Assembly (NCBI RefSeq): GCF_002288925.2
Contig: NW_022098066.1
Location: 82,658,721-82,722,720 of the forward strand
Direction: 5' to 3'
DNA length: 64,000 bases
Origin: Delphinapterus leucas
Taxonomy: Eukaryota > Chordata > Mammalia > Artiodactyla > Monodontidae
The notes under the pieces are model-generated. The model did no database searches, was not told where the DNA came from, and worked only from the letters and a program-made list of their open reading frames with translations. Below, piece by piece: positions 34,701-42,800 of the stretch. The position numbers and the translations under genes were made by a program. Each line of letters begins with the position of its first letter. Within the stretch, counting starts at the first letter, position 1.

Positions 34701-36732
34701 TCGGGAAGTGGCTGGAGGAGGCCCTGCAGACCTGGCTCTACCCCTTGCCAATCACAGGGCCAGGACACAGAGGTCAGCAGGCGGATATGAGCACATTAGG
34801 CTGGAAGAGAAGTCAGAGGATTCTGGGGACCAGACCTGGTTAGATCTGCCGCGAGGAAAGTTACTCTCTGAGCTCAGATACAGCTGCAACGGGAGCATAG
34901 TACTTGCCCCCTGCCTTGCTGGTGTAAGGAGCAAATACAGAAAAGCAGACCTCGGTGCTTTGAAATCTGCGAAGCTCTGCCTAGGGGTTGACCTTCAGCA
35001 GCTCCCTAATTACAACCAGAAACAGGAAGCCCTGGGCCTCTCCTACCGCTTCCGCGGGCAGTGGAGCTGAGCCTGTGTTCCAGCTGCTCCCGCAGGCGGT
35101 CGTTAATGCAGATGGACTCCTCCAGGCGCTGGCGCAGGTTCCGGATTTCACCAAGGTGCTCCTCTAGCAGGTCAGTCCCTGCAGTCACCCAGCAGGGCAG
35201 GAGGAGGTGGGAGATGGAGAATCCTGGTCACTAGTGGGGCCCATATGGGGGGTGTGGGGTTTGGCCAGTGGCCTCTCAGCAAGATCCCTAAACATCACCG
35301 GTCTCTCTCACGGGCATCCAAGAGCTCAGGTGACTTTGTTTAAAGAGTAAATTGGCTTCAAACACAGGACAGCTGGTGCTAACCAAGCCCCATGGGCCTC
35401 CTCCCATGCAGGGGTACTTGTAAGGGAGTTGTAATTGTACATGTACAGCTACCAGGGTAACTGGTAAGTGTAAGGGGTTTTACATGGTTTAGAAAAATCA
35501 CTGAAGGCTGTGGATCTCAGTCTAGGACCTAGACAGGGGCCATTTCCTGAGTTGACTTCGAGTATAATAGGGAAGGCCTAACTCTACCCTAATACCTTTC
35601 CTCTTACTGACCCTTGACTGAACATTCGTTAGCAAGGGACAAAGCCCTTCCTCCACCCTTAGAGAGAAGGCCTAAGGTAAAAGTTAGTACCTCATGTCAA
35701 CTCATCCTATGTGATTAATGACTAGTACCCAACGCTTCCCTCAAATTACTTTTAATCTGGAAAAAAGAAACAGTCTGCGCTGATCCAGGGATCTGAAGGC
35801 TGATGAGAGAGTTGGAGAAAACACCCTCAAGAAAATAAAAAAGATGCAGAAAAGAGCAGTGGGTGGGGTGCTAATGACCAACTACATCAACTGCCTCATT
35901 TTGCTTTGGACGGAGCCTTTTTCTGAAAATCACAATTCTCTTGCTGTTGGACCTGGGCTGCATCCCAGCATTCACCTGTACAGCTATACCTCTCCAGCTG
36001 GTAAGATGTCTCTCAGACCTGACCAGGAGAGTTTGGAGGGAGAGGGAGAGTTTGGTTTTGTACACAGGATTTATGTAAGGGGTAGGGATCTGTGTAGAAA
36101 TAGCGCCACCCTCCCCCCCCTTTCTGTAACAACTCCTGATTGATGGAAGAATGTTCTGTGACTGTTCATGCCTGGCATTCTGGAAGGGTCTGAGAGTGGG
36201 CTGCGAGGGGACCAGGATGCAGGGACAGAGAAGAATGAATGTGACAGCACAGACATAGCCGCTGACTTTCTCATACCCTTGCTCAGCACCGAGGCCCTGG
36301 GCACAGAGGATAACGGATGCATTTAGGAAGGACTGAGAACTGCTAGGGCCCTTTCCTTTTATCCCCACTCTGTGAGGCAGATACTAGAGGAGAAATGGAA
36401 AACACTACCCAGATAGGAAAGGCATGGATCCTAACTGAGATTTCATTTCACTGGCTGACATGCTCGGCTTTGTGCTTTACCTGTGGGTTTGGAGTTAAGC
36501 TGGTACATGGGGGAGCCTGAAGATGGTTCCCCAGATATGCTCCCTTTCTGAGGCCTCATCATGTCCCACTGGCCTCTGCTGCCCAAGTACCCAGGCTCGA
36601 GGATTCTGCCCAGTTCTGTGGTGCCCCTCAGAGGAGAGAGGGGCTGGGCAGGGCTGAGGTAGTGGGAAGAGCTGGCTTCTAAATGCTTGGTTGGCAATGT
36701 GGCTGGGGAAGCAGGATGAACATTGTTGACAC
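7719..36732 (-). CDS. PDE4DIP: PDE4DIP (myomegalin), C-terminal 12 coding exons, partial gene
   Basis: Myomegalin is a large coiled-coil scaffold of the Golgi and centrosome. It anchors the phosphodiesterase PDE4D and works with AKAP9 and the gamma-tubulin machinery; it is a paralogue of CDK5RAP2. Only the C-terminal part is here. The exons, in order of translation, are 36732-36481, 35178-35047, 34365-34246, 32803-32614, 31999-31875, 14753-14514, 13154-13038, 12480-12254, 11094-10951, 9850-9712, 9420-9374 and 7760-7719. They sum to 1,775 nt: two bases that finish a codon from an upstream exon, then 590 codons and a TGA. Every junction is GT-AG, the phases match and no internal stop occurs, so this looks like a working gene and not a retrocopy. 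Recognition rests on stretches I know from mammalian myomegalin, such as [23 protein letters not shown] and LRALPCTP. The upstream exons lie outside the window. Confidence 0.95.
8195..8360 (+). repeat. Ancient MIR-type SINE fragment in PDE4DIP intron
   Basis: The sequence has the decayed pattern 'gacctcagagatcatctaac ... ttacagatgagg ... gccacacagcca ... gggattagatcccagg', typical of MIR-type mammalian SINEs. The rest of intron 7,761-9,373 shows nothing I can name. Confidence 0.55.
9374..9420 (-). CDS. PDE4DIP: PDE4DIP coding exon 11 of 12
   Basis: The acceptor is TCGTTTCAG and the donor is TTGGAG|GTAAGGAA. This is a small 47-nt exon (2 + 15 codons) encoding [15 protein letters not shown]. 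The reading frame stays open for about 60 codons beyond the donor, so an unspliced transcript would make a longer, different C-terminus. Confidence 0.94.
9712..9850 (-). CDS. PDE4DIP: PDE4DIP coding exon 10 of 12
   Basis: The acceptor is TTTTCTTCCCAG and the donor is AGCCAGT|GTGGGTGC. The exon has 139 nt (46 codons + 1). It encodes [20 protein letters not shown], then [16 protein letters not shown], a coiled coil. The donor one base after CAG gives a split TTG leucine codon, which restores SQLTRTHDV across the junction. Using the GT two bases earlier would shift the frame. Confidence 0.94.
9851..10950. other. Intron without recognised features
   Basis: This is unique, moderately GC-rich intronic sequence between PDE4DIP exons 10 and 9. 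Several frames stay open on both strands but lack splice signals or family similarity I recognise. Confidence 0.6.
10951..11094 (-). CDS. PDE4DIP: PDE4DIP coding exon 9 of 12
   Basis: The acceptor is CTTTTTCCCAG and the donor is AAAGCG|GTAAGAAG. The exon has 144 nt, exactly 48 codons, phase 0 at both ends, so skipping it would keep the frame. It encodes [20 protein letters not shown] followed by [17 protein letters not shown]. The open frame continues far past the donor, giving an apparently long ORF that is not all coding. Confidence 0.95.
11370..11740 (+). repeat. Probable LINE-2 (L2) 3'-end fragment
   Basis: The text runs as a decayed L2 end: 'ctttacctggcatgttctcc', then 'tatttatttactcaggtgtg', 'ccctgagggcagggctgt' and 'catctccagtatctcagac'. 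It lies in the intron between PDE4DIP exons 9 and 8. The remainder, 11,741-12,253, is unique apart from A-rich patches near 12,170. Confidence 0.5.
12254..12480 (-). CDS. PDE4DIP: PDE4DIP coding exon 8 of 12 (conserved C-terminal motif region)
   Basis: The acceptor is TTATTCTTCAG and the donor is ACAGAG|GTAATCAC. The exon has 227 nt (2 + 75 codons), leaving phase 0. It contains [20 protein letters not shown], then [20 protein letters not shown] and [14 protein letters not shown]. The [10 protein letters not shown]...LLVKKI block resembles the C-terminal Cnn motif 2 region shared with CDK5RAP2, which in that family supports Golgi and centrosome targeting. That functional link is an inference from the family. 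Confidence 0.96.
12481..13037. other. Intron without recognised features
   Basis: AT- and purine-rich intronic sequence between PDE4DIP exons 8 and 7. I see no repeat family or RNA gene in it. Confidence 0.6.
13038..13154 (-). CDS. PDE4DIP: PDE4DIP coding exon 7 of 12
   Basis: The acceptor is ACTCCCTAG and the donor is ACAAATG|GTAAATAG. The exon has 117 nt (2 + 38 codons + 1). It encodes [20 protein letters not shown] and then a Ser/Thr-rich, probably disordered stretch ending FNRTN. There is no in-frame methionine near its start, so a simple ATG-based search would miss it. It was placed by splice sites and by the [12 protein letters not shown] motif. Confidence 0.92.
13945..14160 (+). repeat. 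MIR fragment, plus orientation
   Basis: A decayed MIR pattern includes 'cagttaattgtctcagtgcc', 'ttttctcatgtaaaat' and, further on, 'ttttaaagcactctgcaaat'. It faces the next MIR (14,165-14,390) in the opposite orientation. The preceding 13,155-13,944 contains nothing else I can name. Confidence 0.55.
14165..14390 (-). repeat. MIR SINE, minus orientation
   Basis: In plus reading it is the reverse complement of a MIR: 'ttgagcacttattgcatcag', 'attattattattctcatg', 'aaagatgaggaaactaagg', 'tctggagccagatctgac' and 'catgctctcaagg'. It ends about 120 bp from PDE4DIP exon 6. Confidence 0.75.
14514..14753 (-). CDS. PDE4DIP: PDE4DIP coding exon 6 of 12
   Basis: The acceptor is TACTTTCAG and the donor is TTCCAAG|GTAGGAAG. 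The exon has 240 nt (2 + 79 codons + 1). It starts [19 protein letters not shown], continues with a coiled coil ([28 protein letters not shown]), and ends in a Ser/Pro-rich linker with [11 protein letters not shown]. Confidence 0.96.
16493..17375 (+). pseudogene. L1 ORF1 remnant
   Basis: L1 ORF1 encodes an RNA-binding chaperone with an N-terminal coiled coil. This copy starts [20 protein letters not shown], has a coiled coil near 16,612-16,790 ([20 protein letters not shown]), and ends near 17,375 with [13 protein letters not shown]. It is split by frame changes near 16,609 and 16,815 and by a stop near 17,168, so no whole protein can be made. Confidence 0.85.
17820..21820 (+). pseudogene. 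L1 ORF2 remnant (endonuclease, reverse transcriptase, C-terminal domain)
   Basis: Endonuclease pieces appear around 17,850-18,260 ([32 protein letters not shown]). The reverse transcriptase appears at 19,427-19,873, with the catalytic block [13 protein letters not shown], and the C-terminal region at 20,752-21,159 ([14 protein letters not shown]). Frames shift many times and a SINE interrupts the last part, so it is inactive. Confidence 0.88.
21294..21645 (+). mobile_element. CHR-type tRNA-derived SINE, long form
   Basis: It starts gggctttccttgtggcgcag and contains the box-B-like stretch ggttcgatccctggtctgg and then gatcccacatgctgcgg. A long tail with gagaggcc and cagccaaaaataaataaata follows. 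The same 13 bases, aaaaagagttatg, stand at 21281-21293 and 21646-21658. I assign it to the cetacean CHR SINEs by recall of the family. It inserted into the ORF2/3'UTR border of the host L1. Confidence 0.88.
24228..24989 (+). pseudogene. L1 ORF1 remnant, nearly intact
   Basis: Two consecutive open pieces, 24,228-24,617 and 24,618-24,989, make up an almost complete ORF1. They hold [18 protein letters not shown], the LPEKEFRVM motif, a coiled coil ([18 protein letters not shown]) and the C-terminal [20 protein letters not shown] ... [18 protein letters not shown]. One frameshift near 24,590-24,620 separates them; the C-terminus is cut by a stop at 24,987. Confidence 0.88.
25150..28792 (+). pseudogene. 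L1 ORF2 remnant
   Basis: The endonuclease appears at 25,323-25,679 ([32 protein letters not shown]). Reverse transcriptase pieces lie at 26,530-27,042 ([17 protein letters not shown]) and 27,079-27,594 ([38 protein letters not shown]). The C-terminal domain lies at 28,334-28,792 ([15 protein letters not shown]; the second Cys of the usual pair is replaced by Ser). Several frameshifts and an insertion at 25,702-25,804 disable it. Confidence 0.88.
25702..25804 (+). mobile_element. Extremely 5'-truncated L1 3' end (103 bp) with perfect TSD
   Basis: Only the last ~100 bases of an L1 3'UTR are present, including ctgattcactttgttataaa and the AATAAA near its end. The 15-bp direct repeat aaaatgacacattaa occurs at 25687-25701 and 25805-25819. 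Removing the insert restores the host L1 endonuclease sequence. Confidence 0.88.
28793..28910 (+). mobile_element. Short L1-type 3' end insertion (118 bp)
   Basis: The insert reads gaactgggtgattgggattg, then tgatgtgtataaaattgatg, and ends in an A-rich tail with aaataaataaaata. The 11-bp repeat aactaaaaata stands at 28782-28792 and 28911-28921. The same element, in the other orientation, occurs at 55,047-55,165. Confidence 0.75.
29609..30110 (+). mobile_element. 5'-truncated L1 3' end, second in the row
   Basis: The L1 3' end starts again with aagaaacgaaattgagttat, repeating the segment that begins near 29,127. It runs through ggttctgatgaacctagggg and ends ccaataaagatgttaaaaat. An apparent foreign or duplicated patch, gctcaagagggacttccccc, near 29,810 is absent from the copies at 21,970 and 29,320. 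Confidence 0.8.
30111..30650 (+). mobile_element. Older L1 3' end, third in the row
   Basis: This copy diverges from the two before it: catggatggacctagagatt, gtagcacagggaactcaaca and gtacacctgaaactaacaca are of an older artiodactyl/cetacean L1 3'UTR type. It ends in an A-rich tail near 30,640. Confidence 0.78.
30660..31400 (+). mobile_element. Ancient L1 (L1M-like) ORF2 fragments, rearranged
   Basis: The stretch 30,690-30,800 reads as old L1 ORF2 (tttggtattggtgtaagaat, attaatggaacagaatggag). The stretch 31,045-31,390 continues the same region (gattgtcaacaaagctgtca, gcaaaagctataaaactgc). Between them, 30,808-31,020 holds a T-run and L1-like bases from an earlier part of ORF2 (gtgtttctatatcttagcaa), so the order is disturbed. 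Confidence 0.6.
31401..31874. other. Unique intronic sequence next to PDE4DIP exon 5
   Basis: I see no repeat family here except a 19-bp tandem duplication at 31,624-31,661. A T-run lies at 31,543-31,553. Confidence 0.6.
31624..31661. repeat. 19-bp tandem duplication
   Basis: The unit gtggcctatttttaaggat occurs at 31624-31642 and again at 31643-31661 without a mismatch, indicating a recent small duplication. Confidence 0.95.
31875..31999 (-). CDS. PDE4DIP: PDE4DIP coding exon 5 of 12
   Basis: The acceptor is CCCTGACAG and the donor is CTGAAAG|GTATGT. The exon has 125 nt (1 + 41 codons + 1). It encodes [20 protein letters not shown] and ends [13 protein letters not shown], a hallmark stretch of myomegalin. 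The following intron is about 17.1 kb and is filled mainly by L1 elements. Confidence 0.96.
32075..32215 (+). repeat. Ancient MIR-type SINE fragment
   Basis: The fragment 'gaattctagccctagatgtc ... ttttattttacagatgtgg ... cagaggcttggaaggtaaag' follows the pattern of the fragment at 8,195-8,360. The rest of the intron 32,000-32,613 is unique. Confidence 0.4.
32614..32803 (-). CDS. PDE4DIP: PDE4DIP coding exon 4 of 12
   Basis: The acceptor is CCCACCAG and the donor is CTCCAG|GTTAGAGG. The exon has 190 nt (2 + 62 codons + 2). It encodes a long, strongly charged coiled coil, from [14 protein letters not shown] through [20 protein letters not shown] to LSLQEKDSR. The Arg codon is split across the next junction. 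Confidence 0.96.
33000..33640 (-). pseudogene. Possible decayed coding sequence of unknown origin
   Basis: On the minus strand two neighbouring frames have protein-like, charged composition. The first, 33,640-33,302, contains [19 protein letters not shown] and [16 protein letters not shown]. The second, 33,231-32,965, contains [16 protein letters not shown] and [21 protein letters not shown] stop and a frame change between them can be bridged by sequence in a third frame. I do not recognise the family, and there is no A-tail that would prove a retrocopy. It lies in the intron between PDE4DIP exons 4 and 3. It could be chance. Confidence 0.25.
33641..34245. other. Intron without recognised features
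   Basis: Unique intronic sequence 3' of PDE4DIP exon 3, purine-rich on the plus strand. I see nothing to annotate. Confidence 0.55.
34246..34365 (-). CDS. PDE4DIP: PDE4DIP coding exon 3 of 12
   Basis: The acceptor is CTGGGACAG and the donor is CAGAG|GTGGGTGG. The exon has 120 nt (2 + 39 codons + 1) and encodes [15 protein letters not shown], then [20 protein letters not shown]. The correct frame has no methionine at its start and is easy to miss, because another frame stays open across the same bases. The phase and the match to known myomegalin fix the choice. Confidence 0.94.
34366..35046. other. GC-rich intron between PDE4DIP exons 3 and 2
   Basis: The stretch 34,600-34,800 is GC-rich with several long open frames on both strands, explained by composition. 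No exon of the gene fits here, because exons 2 and 3 join in phase directly. Confidence 0.6.
35047..35178 (-). CDS. PDE4DIP: PDE4DIP coding exon 2 of 12
   Basis: The acceptor is TGACTGCAG and the donor is AGCG|GTAGGAG. The exon has 132 nt (2 + 43 codons + 1). It encodes a charged heptad-like segment, [19 protein letters not shown] followed by [17 protein letters not shown], typical of a coiled coil. It joins the SKPTG end of the preceding exon and the GPTSNFY start of the next in a single frame. Confidence 0.95.
35179..36480. other. Intron between PDE4DIP exons 2 and 1
   Basis: Mostly unique sequence; a C-run lies near 36,113-36,120. I recognise no repeat or RNA gene. Confidence 0.55.
36481..36732 (-). 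CDS. PDE4DIP: PDE4DIP coding exon 1 of 12 in this window
   Basis: The acceptor is a pyrimidine-rich tract ending CCCAG, and the donor is ACAG|GTAAAGC. The exon has 252 nt, begins with the last two bases of a codon, holds 83 full codons and ends with one base. The peptide is low in coiled-coil character and rich in Ser, Pro and Gly. It contains [32 protein letters not shown] and [10 protein letters not shown], which I recognise as the linker before the C-terminal coiled coils of myomegalin. No upstream exon is recognisable in the remaining 27 kb of the window, so the preceding intron is very long. Confidence 0.93.
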
Positions 36733-39700
36733 CTGGGCAGAATGAAACATGAATGAGAAGCAGTATCGGAACAGAAGGATCGGCAAGGAAGCATGTGATT
36801 GCTAAGAACAGACACTAAAGGGGACACGGCTATCAGAGGTCCCAGTCTGCTGGGAAATTCCAATTAGATGAGGATTCCCATCTTAGAGGCTATAACTTTT
36901 CACCCCTTGTATTTGCTAGCATGAGACACCAAGAGGTAGGGGATGAATAACGTATCAGAAAGTCACTAGTGTACACAAAAGGGAAGTCCAGTGGCCCTAA
37001 TTCTGGCTCCTGTGATAATTCCTCATGACAGATTCCGGGGAAGTTCCAGAAGTAGAACTCACTGGGAAAATCAGAGGTTAAGAGTGTGATGGGCCATAGC
37101 ATTGAGCACACCTGTGAACGGGAATATTTGTGTCCCTATGAGTACTTGCTGTACCCAGAAGCTAACCTGCCAGCTTTTGGGGTTGTCAGAAGAGAAAGGG
37201 GGTATAAATCCAGCTAGACGTGGCGGCCCCAGTTACTCCAGAGTGAGGAACTTCTTTGCTGAGGCTGGGGGAGGTTCTAGGTAAGGCAAGAGGTGATTTC
37301 ATTCTTACCCAACATGATTCCAGGAACTGAAATATGTCATCACTCATGTCTAAAGTCATGAACACTCTTCCATGGGGTAGGGAGGACCTTTCATTTCATA
37401 GGCTGGTGCTTTCATAGATCCTATGAAATCATGGGCCTTCCCATTATCTCTGCTTCTGTGTAAAAAGAAGCCCAACTTGGTGGAGAGAGGGAAAGAGGTG
37501 AACAGGGCCATAGTTTAGGATATTCACATTCAGAAGACTACTTTCTTCCAGGGATTATCAATATGGGCAGTAGGTAGCTCCACCTAAGAACTTGGAGTGA
37601 GGAGTGAAGTCATAGATTAAGTGTTCAGTGGCTTTTATGGCCAAATATGTTGCTAAGGTTTCTTCCAAAATAATGTATTCTTATGCATTTGCTCATTTGC
37701 AACTCCAAAGGCCCAAAGCCGTATTTCCCTGTTGCCTTGTGGTCCTTGTCATCATCTTCAGTCAATTTAACCTGCAAATTGAAGGTCTCTATATCATTAC
37801 ATAATCTTAGAGATAGAAATATATGTACAGCTTGTTTACCTGAAAAGACTGCTGTTTCTCTGTGGACCAGTGGAGTTGAGCAGAATTCTTTTGTTCTCAA
37901 TAAGTCATCTCAGATTTTTTTTTCTAGACAATGATGATTTTTCTATTCATGGTAACATTTTTATAAAGAACATATACTACCTTAGTTGAGTCCTATTGAG
38001 AAAATGGTTCCCATTGTACAAAATAAATCATCACTCTCAACTAGCTTTTCCCCACTGAGCAAGTTCTGGCCAAGACTTCAGAGGTTTTTAATAAGCTTGG
38101 TAATAATTGCTTAATATATGGTATTAAGGTTATTTTTAATAACACTTCAAATAGATCAGTGCAATGTGACTTTGGGCAAGTCACTTAACTTTTTAGGTTT
38201 CAATTATGTCAGTTTAGGAAGAATTTGGTTAACTATTTTTTTCTGCTACAGATACACTTTTGAGTTTCCCCACACAGCAGTGTCATCCCTCAGTTTAAAT
38301 GGGAGTTGTGATGGAGGTGTGACCCCAACTTTGAAAAGCAATCTGCTCACTCCTTCCTTCACTTAGTCATGAATGCTTAGTGGAGCACTTGGAAATTGTG
38401 GACATTGTCACCCTTGTGAAACCACCAGCCTAGCCAACCCCAGCAGAGTTATAGTGCGCACATATCAGGGGAACTCCCCACATTTCAGGCTCACAAACCA
38501 TGGGATGATGTAAGTTAGAAGATGACTCTCTGTCTTGCCCACATCTCTCTTCCTGACCCCAGCTTCTGTGCCTCTAAACGTTATTGTAACTGTGTGGAAT
38601 ATATCCTTTCCACCCCTGATCATGGCTTATATTTCGCCATGTACATCTGAAACACAACCACAGGTTCCTGGCATGTGCCAATCCAGGTAGATCCAGTACC
38701 TGTTGCATAGAAACTGCCCTTGCATCTTCTCTTGTTGAATATACCGGTTGTCCAAAGGCAGATAAAAGTAACATCAGATTTACTACATGTATTCAAGGAG
38801 ACATATGTGAAATTTTTAAATGCCTTTGACAAGTAGGAAAGAGATACTATGGAATTGTAATGAAATTCATAAGTTACATATAGAGTTTAATTCTCATAGA
38901 AACTTAAAAAAAAAAAAACTACAGTCAACAGAAGAGGAAGTAGCGGGATAGGCATGCCAAAACTGACTTCAAGTTATATAAAACCCAATATGTTGCCATG
39001 GAGGGAATTTGAATCAACATTATAATGGGATATATCAAGAATAATAAAGTTGGGAGGAATATACCTTTGCTAAATTAACTAGTCATAAGCTTAAGTGAAG
39101 TAGAGTATTATTCTCAAATTGTCTCCACGCTCAGAAGTATATGAAAGATTGGTACAGACTAAAAGAAGAATGTGTAAAATTTTACATTTTTCTTTGAGGA
39201 AAAGCACCAAGGACAATCCAAATAGAAACAGACTGATGAATGACCTGAATATAGCCCTCAATAAATGAAAGCTACTGGGAAGTATTGCTGCCTTTTTGGT
39301 TTTCTCTGTACACACAAGACTGAACAAGGAGAAATTCTCAGATTTTAGAGTGTTTACAAGGATCAGAAATTGCAGGAAGCCAGAAATTGAACGGGGCTGT
39401 AGGGAAGGATGGTCTCCTTCATTGGAGGCCTTCAGAGAGGAGATAAAGAGCCTTTACTCTGAGTTATTGAGCCCTGTTCTCTGTGGCCAGCATTCTAAGG
39501 TGATGTGGGGTCTGATAAAGCTTCCTGACTTACAAGGTGTATCTCAGGGGGCTGCATTTAAACCAGAAGAATCACAGCCTTCTCATTTCCAGCATAATTC
39601 AAAAACACCTTTGTTTTCATTAGAGTTATTCACTGTTGCTTTCTTCTCTTCTCACACACTTTTGGATCCTTCACTTCCACCTCCTGGCTGTACCTCTCTT

Positions 39701-39829
39701 TGTCCTCCCACCCACAAATGGCTCCAGAGCGCACATGGCTGAGGAAGCAGTTATCTGTATACCATTCCCTAGGGCTGACTCTTCACTTAGGAGCTGCTTG
39801 TGCTGCCATATTCAGATACGACCTCTTTG
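36733..39829. other. Unique intronic DNA upstream of PDE4DIP exon 1
   Basis: About 3 kb without a recognised exon. A MIR fragment probably lies at 38,155-38,215 (gtgactttgggcaagtcact). An open frame on the minus strand at 37,900-37,625 and one on the plus strand at 39,296-39,742 have no family I know. Confidence 0.5.
38155..38215 (+). repeat. MIR core fragment
   Basis: The conserved MIR core gtgactttgggcaagtcact followed by taactttttaggtttcaatt is present; the flanks are too decayed to bound. Confidence 0.65.
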
Positions 39830-39845
39830 TCACCTGACCTCTTTA
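39830..39845. repeat. Target-site duplication, left copy of the 18-kb L1 block
   Basis: The 16 bases tcacctgacctcttta recur exactly at 57977-57992, on the far side of the L1 pile. Confidence 0.85.
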
Positions 39846-42800
39846 TATATATATATTTAATTTTAGTATATATTTTTTATAATATTGTGTTTCAGGTGTA
39901 CAGCAAAGTTGTTCAGTTATACATATATATTTTTACAGATTCTTTTCCTTTATAGGTTATACAAGTTATTGAATATAGTTCCCTGTGCTATACAGTAAAA
40001 CCTTGTTGTTTATTTTATATATAGTAGTGTATATCTGTTAATCCCAAGCTCCTAATTTATCCCTTTGGTAAATTTATCTCTTATTTCCCCTTTGGTAACC
40101 ATAAGTTTGTTCCTATGTGAGTCTATTTCTGTTTTGTGAATAAATTCATTTGTATTATTTTTTTAATTCCACATAAGTGATATCATATAATTGTCTTTCT
40201 CTGACTTCACTTAGTATGATAATCTCTAGGTTTATCTTTTGCTGCAAATGGCAATATTTCATTCTTTTTTATGACTGACTAATTTCCATTGTGTATATAT
40301 TATATGTACCACATCTTCTTTATCCATTCATCTGTCGATGGACACTTAGGTTGCTTCTGTGTCTTGTCTATTGTAAATAGTGCTTCCGTGAACATTGGGA
40401 TGCAGGTATCTTTTCAAATAGGGTTTTTGTCATTTCTGAACATACACCAGGGAGTGGGGTTGCTGGATCATATGGTAACTCTGTTTTACTTTTTTGAGGA
40501 ACCCATATTGTTTTCCATAGTGGCTGCACCAATTTTCATTCCCACAATCAGTGTAGGGGTCCCTTTTCTTCACACCCTCCCCAGCATTTAATATTTGTAG
40601 ACTTTTTGATGATGGCCATTCTGACCAGTGTGAGGTGATACCTCATTGTAGTTTTGATTTGCATTTCTCTAATAACTAGCAGTGTTGAACATCTTTTCAT
40701 GTGCGTTTTGGCTATCTGTATGTCTTCTTTGGAGAAATGTCTATTTAGATCTTCTGCCCATTTTTCCATTGGGTTGTTTGTTTTTTGTGATATTGAGATG
40801 CATGAGCTGTTTGTATATTTTGGAGATTAATCCCTTGTCGGTCACATTGTTTGCAAATATTTTCTCCCAGTCCGTAGGTTGTCTTTTCATTCTGTTTATG
40901 ATTTCCTTTGCTGTGCAAAAGCTTTTAAGTTTCATTAGGTCCCATTTGTTTATTTTTGTCTTTACTTTCACTACTCTAGGAGGTGGATCCAAAAAGATCT
41001 TGCTGCAATTTATGTCAAAGAGTGTTCTTCCTATGTTTTCCTCTAAGAGTTTGATAGTATCTGGCCTTACATTTAGATCTTTAATCCGTTTAGGGTTTAT
41101 TCTTGTGAATGGTGTTACACAGTGTTCTAATATCATCCTTCTACATGTAGCTGTCCAGTTTTCCCAGCACCACTTAATGAAGATACTGTCTTTTCTCCAT
41201 TGTATATTCTTGCCTTCTTTGTCATAGATTAGTTGATCATAGGTGCTTGGGTTTATCTCTGGACTTTCTATCTTGTTCCAGTGATGTATATTTCTGTTTT
41301 TTGCCAGTACCAAACTATTTTGATTATGGTAGCTTATTACAGTAATATTAATCAATAATATTACTGATTATTATAATCTGAAGATGGGGAGCCTGATTCC
41401 TCCAGCTTTGTTTTTCTTTCTCAAGATTGCTTTGGCTATTTGGGGTCTTTTGTGTTTCCATACAAATTACAAAAATTTTTGTTCTAATTCTGTGAAAAAT
41501 GGCATTGGTAATTTGATAGCGATTGCATTGAATCTACAGATTGCTTTGGGTAGTATAGTAATTTTGACAATATTGATTCTTCCAGTCCAAGAACATGGTA
41601 TATCTTTCGATCTGTTTGTGTCATCTTAGATTTCTTTCATCAGTGTTACAGATTTCAGAATACACGTCTTTTGCCTCCTTAGGTAAGTTTATTCCTAGGT
41701 ATTTTATTCTTGTTGATGTGATGGTAAATGGAAATTTCTCTTTGTGATCTTTCATTGTTAGTGTATAGAAATGCAAGAGATTCCTGTGTATTAATTTTGT
41801 ATCCTGAAACTTTACCGAATTCATTGATGAGCTCTAGTAGTTTTCTGGTAGCATCTTTAGGATTTTCTATGTATGGTATCATGTTGTCTGCAAACAATGA
41901 CACTTTTACTTCTTCTTTTCCAATTTGGATTCCTTTTATTTCTTCTTCTTCTCTGATTGCTGTGGCTAGGACTTCCAAAACTATGTTGAATAGTGGTGAG
42001 AGTGGACATCCTTGTCTTGTTCCTGATCTAAGAGGAAATGATTTGTTTTTCACCATTGAAATGAATATAGCTGTGGGTTTGTCATATATGCCCTTTGTTA
42101 TGTTGAGGTAGGTTCCCTCTATGCCCACTTTCTGGAGAGTTTTTAGTATAAATGGGTATTAAATTTTGTCAGAAGCTTTTTCTGCATCTATTGAGATGAT
42201 CATATTGTTTTTATTCTTCAGTTTGTTAATGTGGTATGTCACATTGATTGATTTGCGTATATTGAAGAATCCTTGCATCCTTGGGATAAATCCCACTTGA
42301 TCATGGTGTTTGATCCTTTAAATGTGTTGTTGGATTTGGCTTGCTAGTATCTTGTTGAGTGTTTTTGCATCTATATTCACCAGTGATGTTGGCCTGTAAT
42401 TATCTTATTTGTGGTATTCTGTCTGGTTTTGGTATCAGGGTGATGGTGGCCTCATAGCTGAGCTTGGGTGCATTCCTTCCTCTGCAAATTTTTGGAATAG
42501 TTTCAGAAGGATAGGTGTTAACACTTCTCTAAATGTTTGACAGAATTCGCCTGTGAAGCCATCTGGTCCTGGACTTTTGTTTGTTGAAAGTTTTTAAGTC
42601 AGTTTCCATTTCAGTACTTGTTATTTGTCTGTTCATATTTTCTATTTCTTCCTGGTTCAGTCTTGGAAGATTGTACCTTTCTAAGAATTTGTTCATTTCT
42701 TCTAGGTGTGCATTCTATTGGCATGTAGTTGTTTGTAGAAATCTCTTGTGATCCTTTGTATTTCTGTGCTGTCAGTTGTTATATCTTTTTCATTTCTAAT

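Noticed and set aside
39296..39742. Plus-strand open frame of 148 codons
   Set aside because: No recognisable domain, no splice or promoter context, and Ser/Pro/Cys-rich composition typical of chance frames. It is not supported as a gene.
40682..41227. Plus-strand open frame of 181 codons with hydrophobic, membrane-like composition
   Set aside because: It is the antisense of L1 ORF2, as are similar plus/minus shadows at 20,718-21,275 and 28,291-28,977. A-rich L1 text read backwards gives Phe/Ile/Leu-rich peptides.
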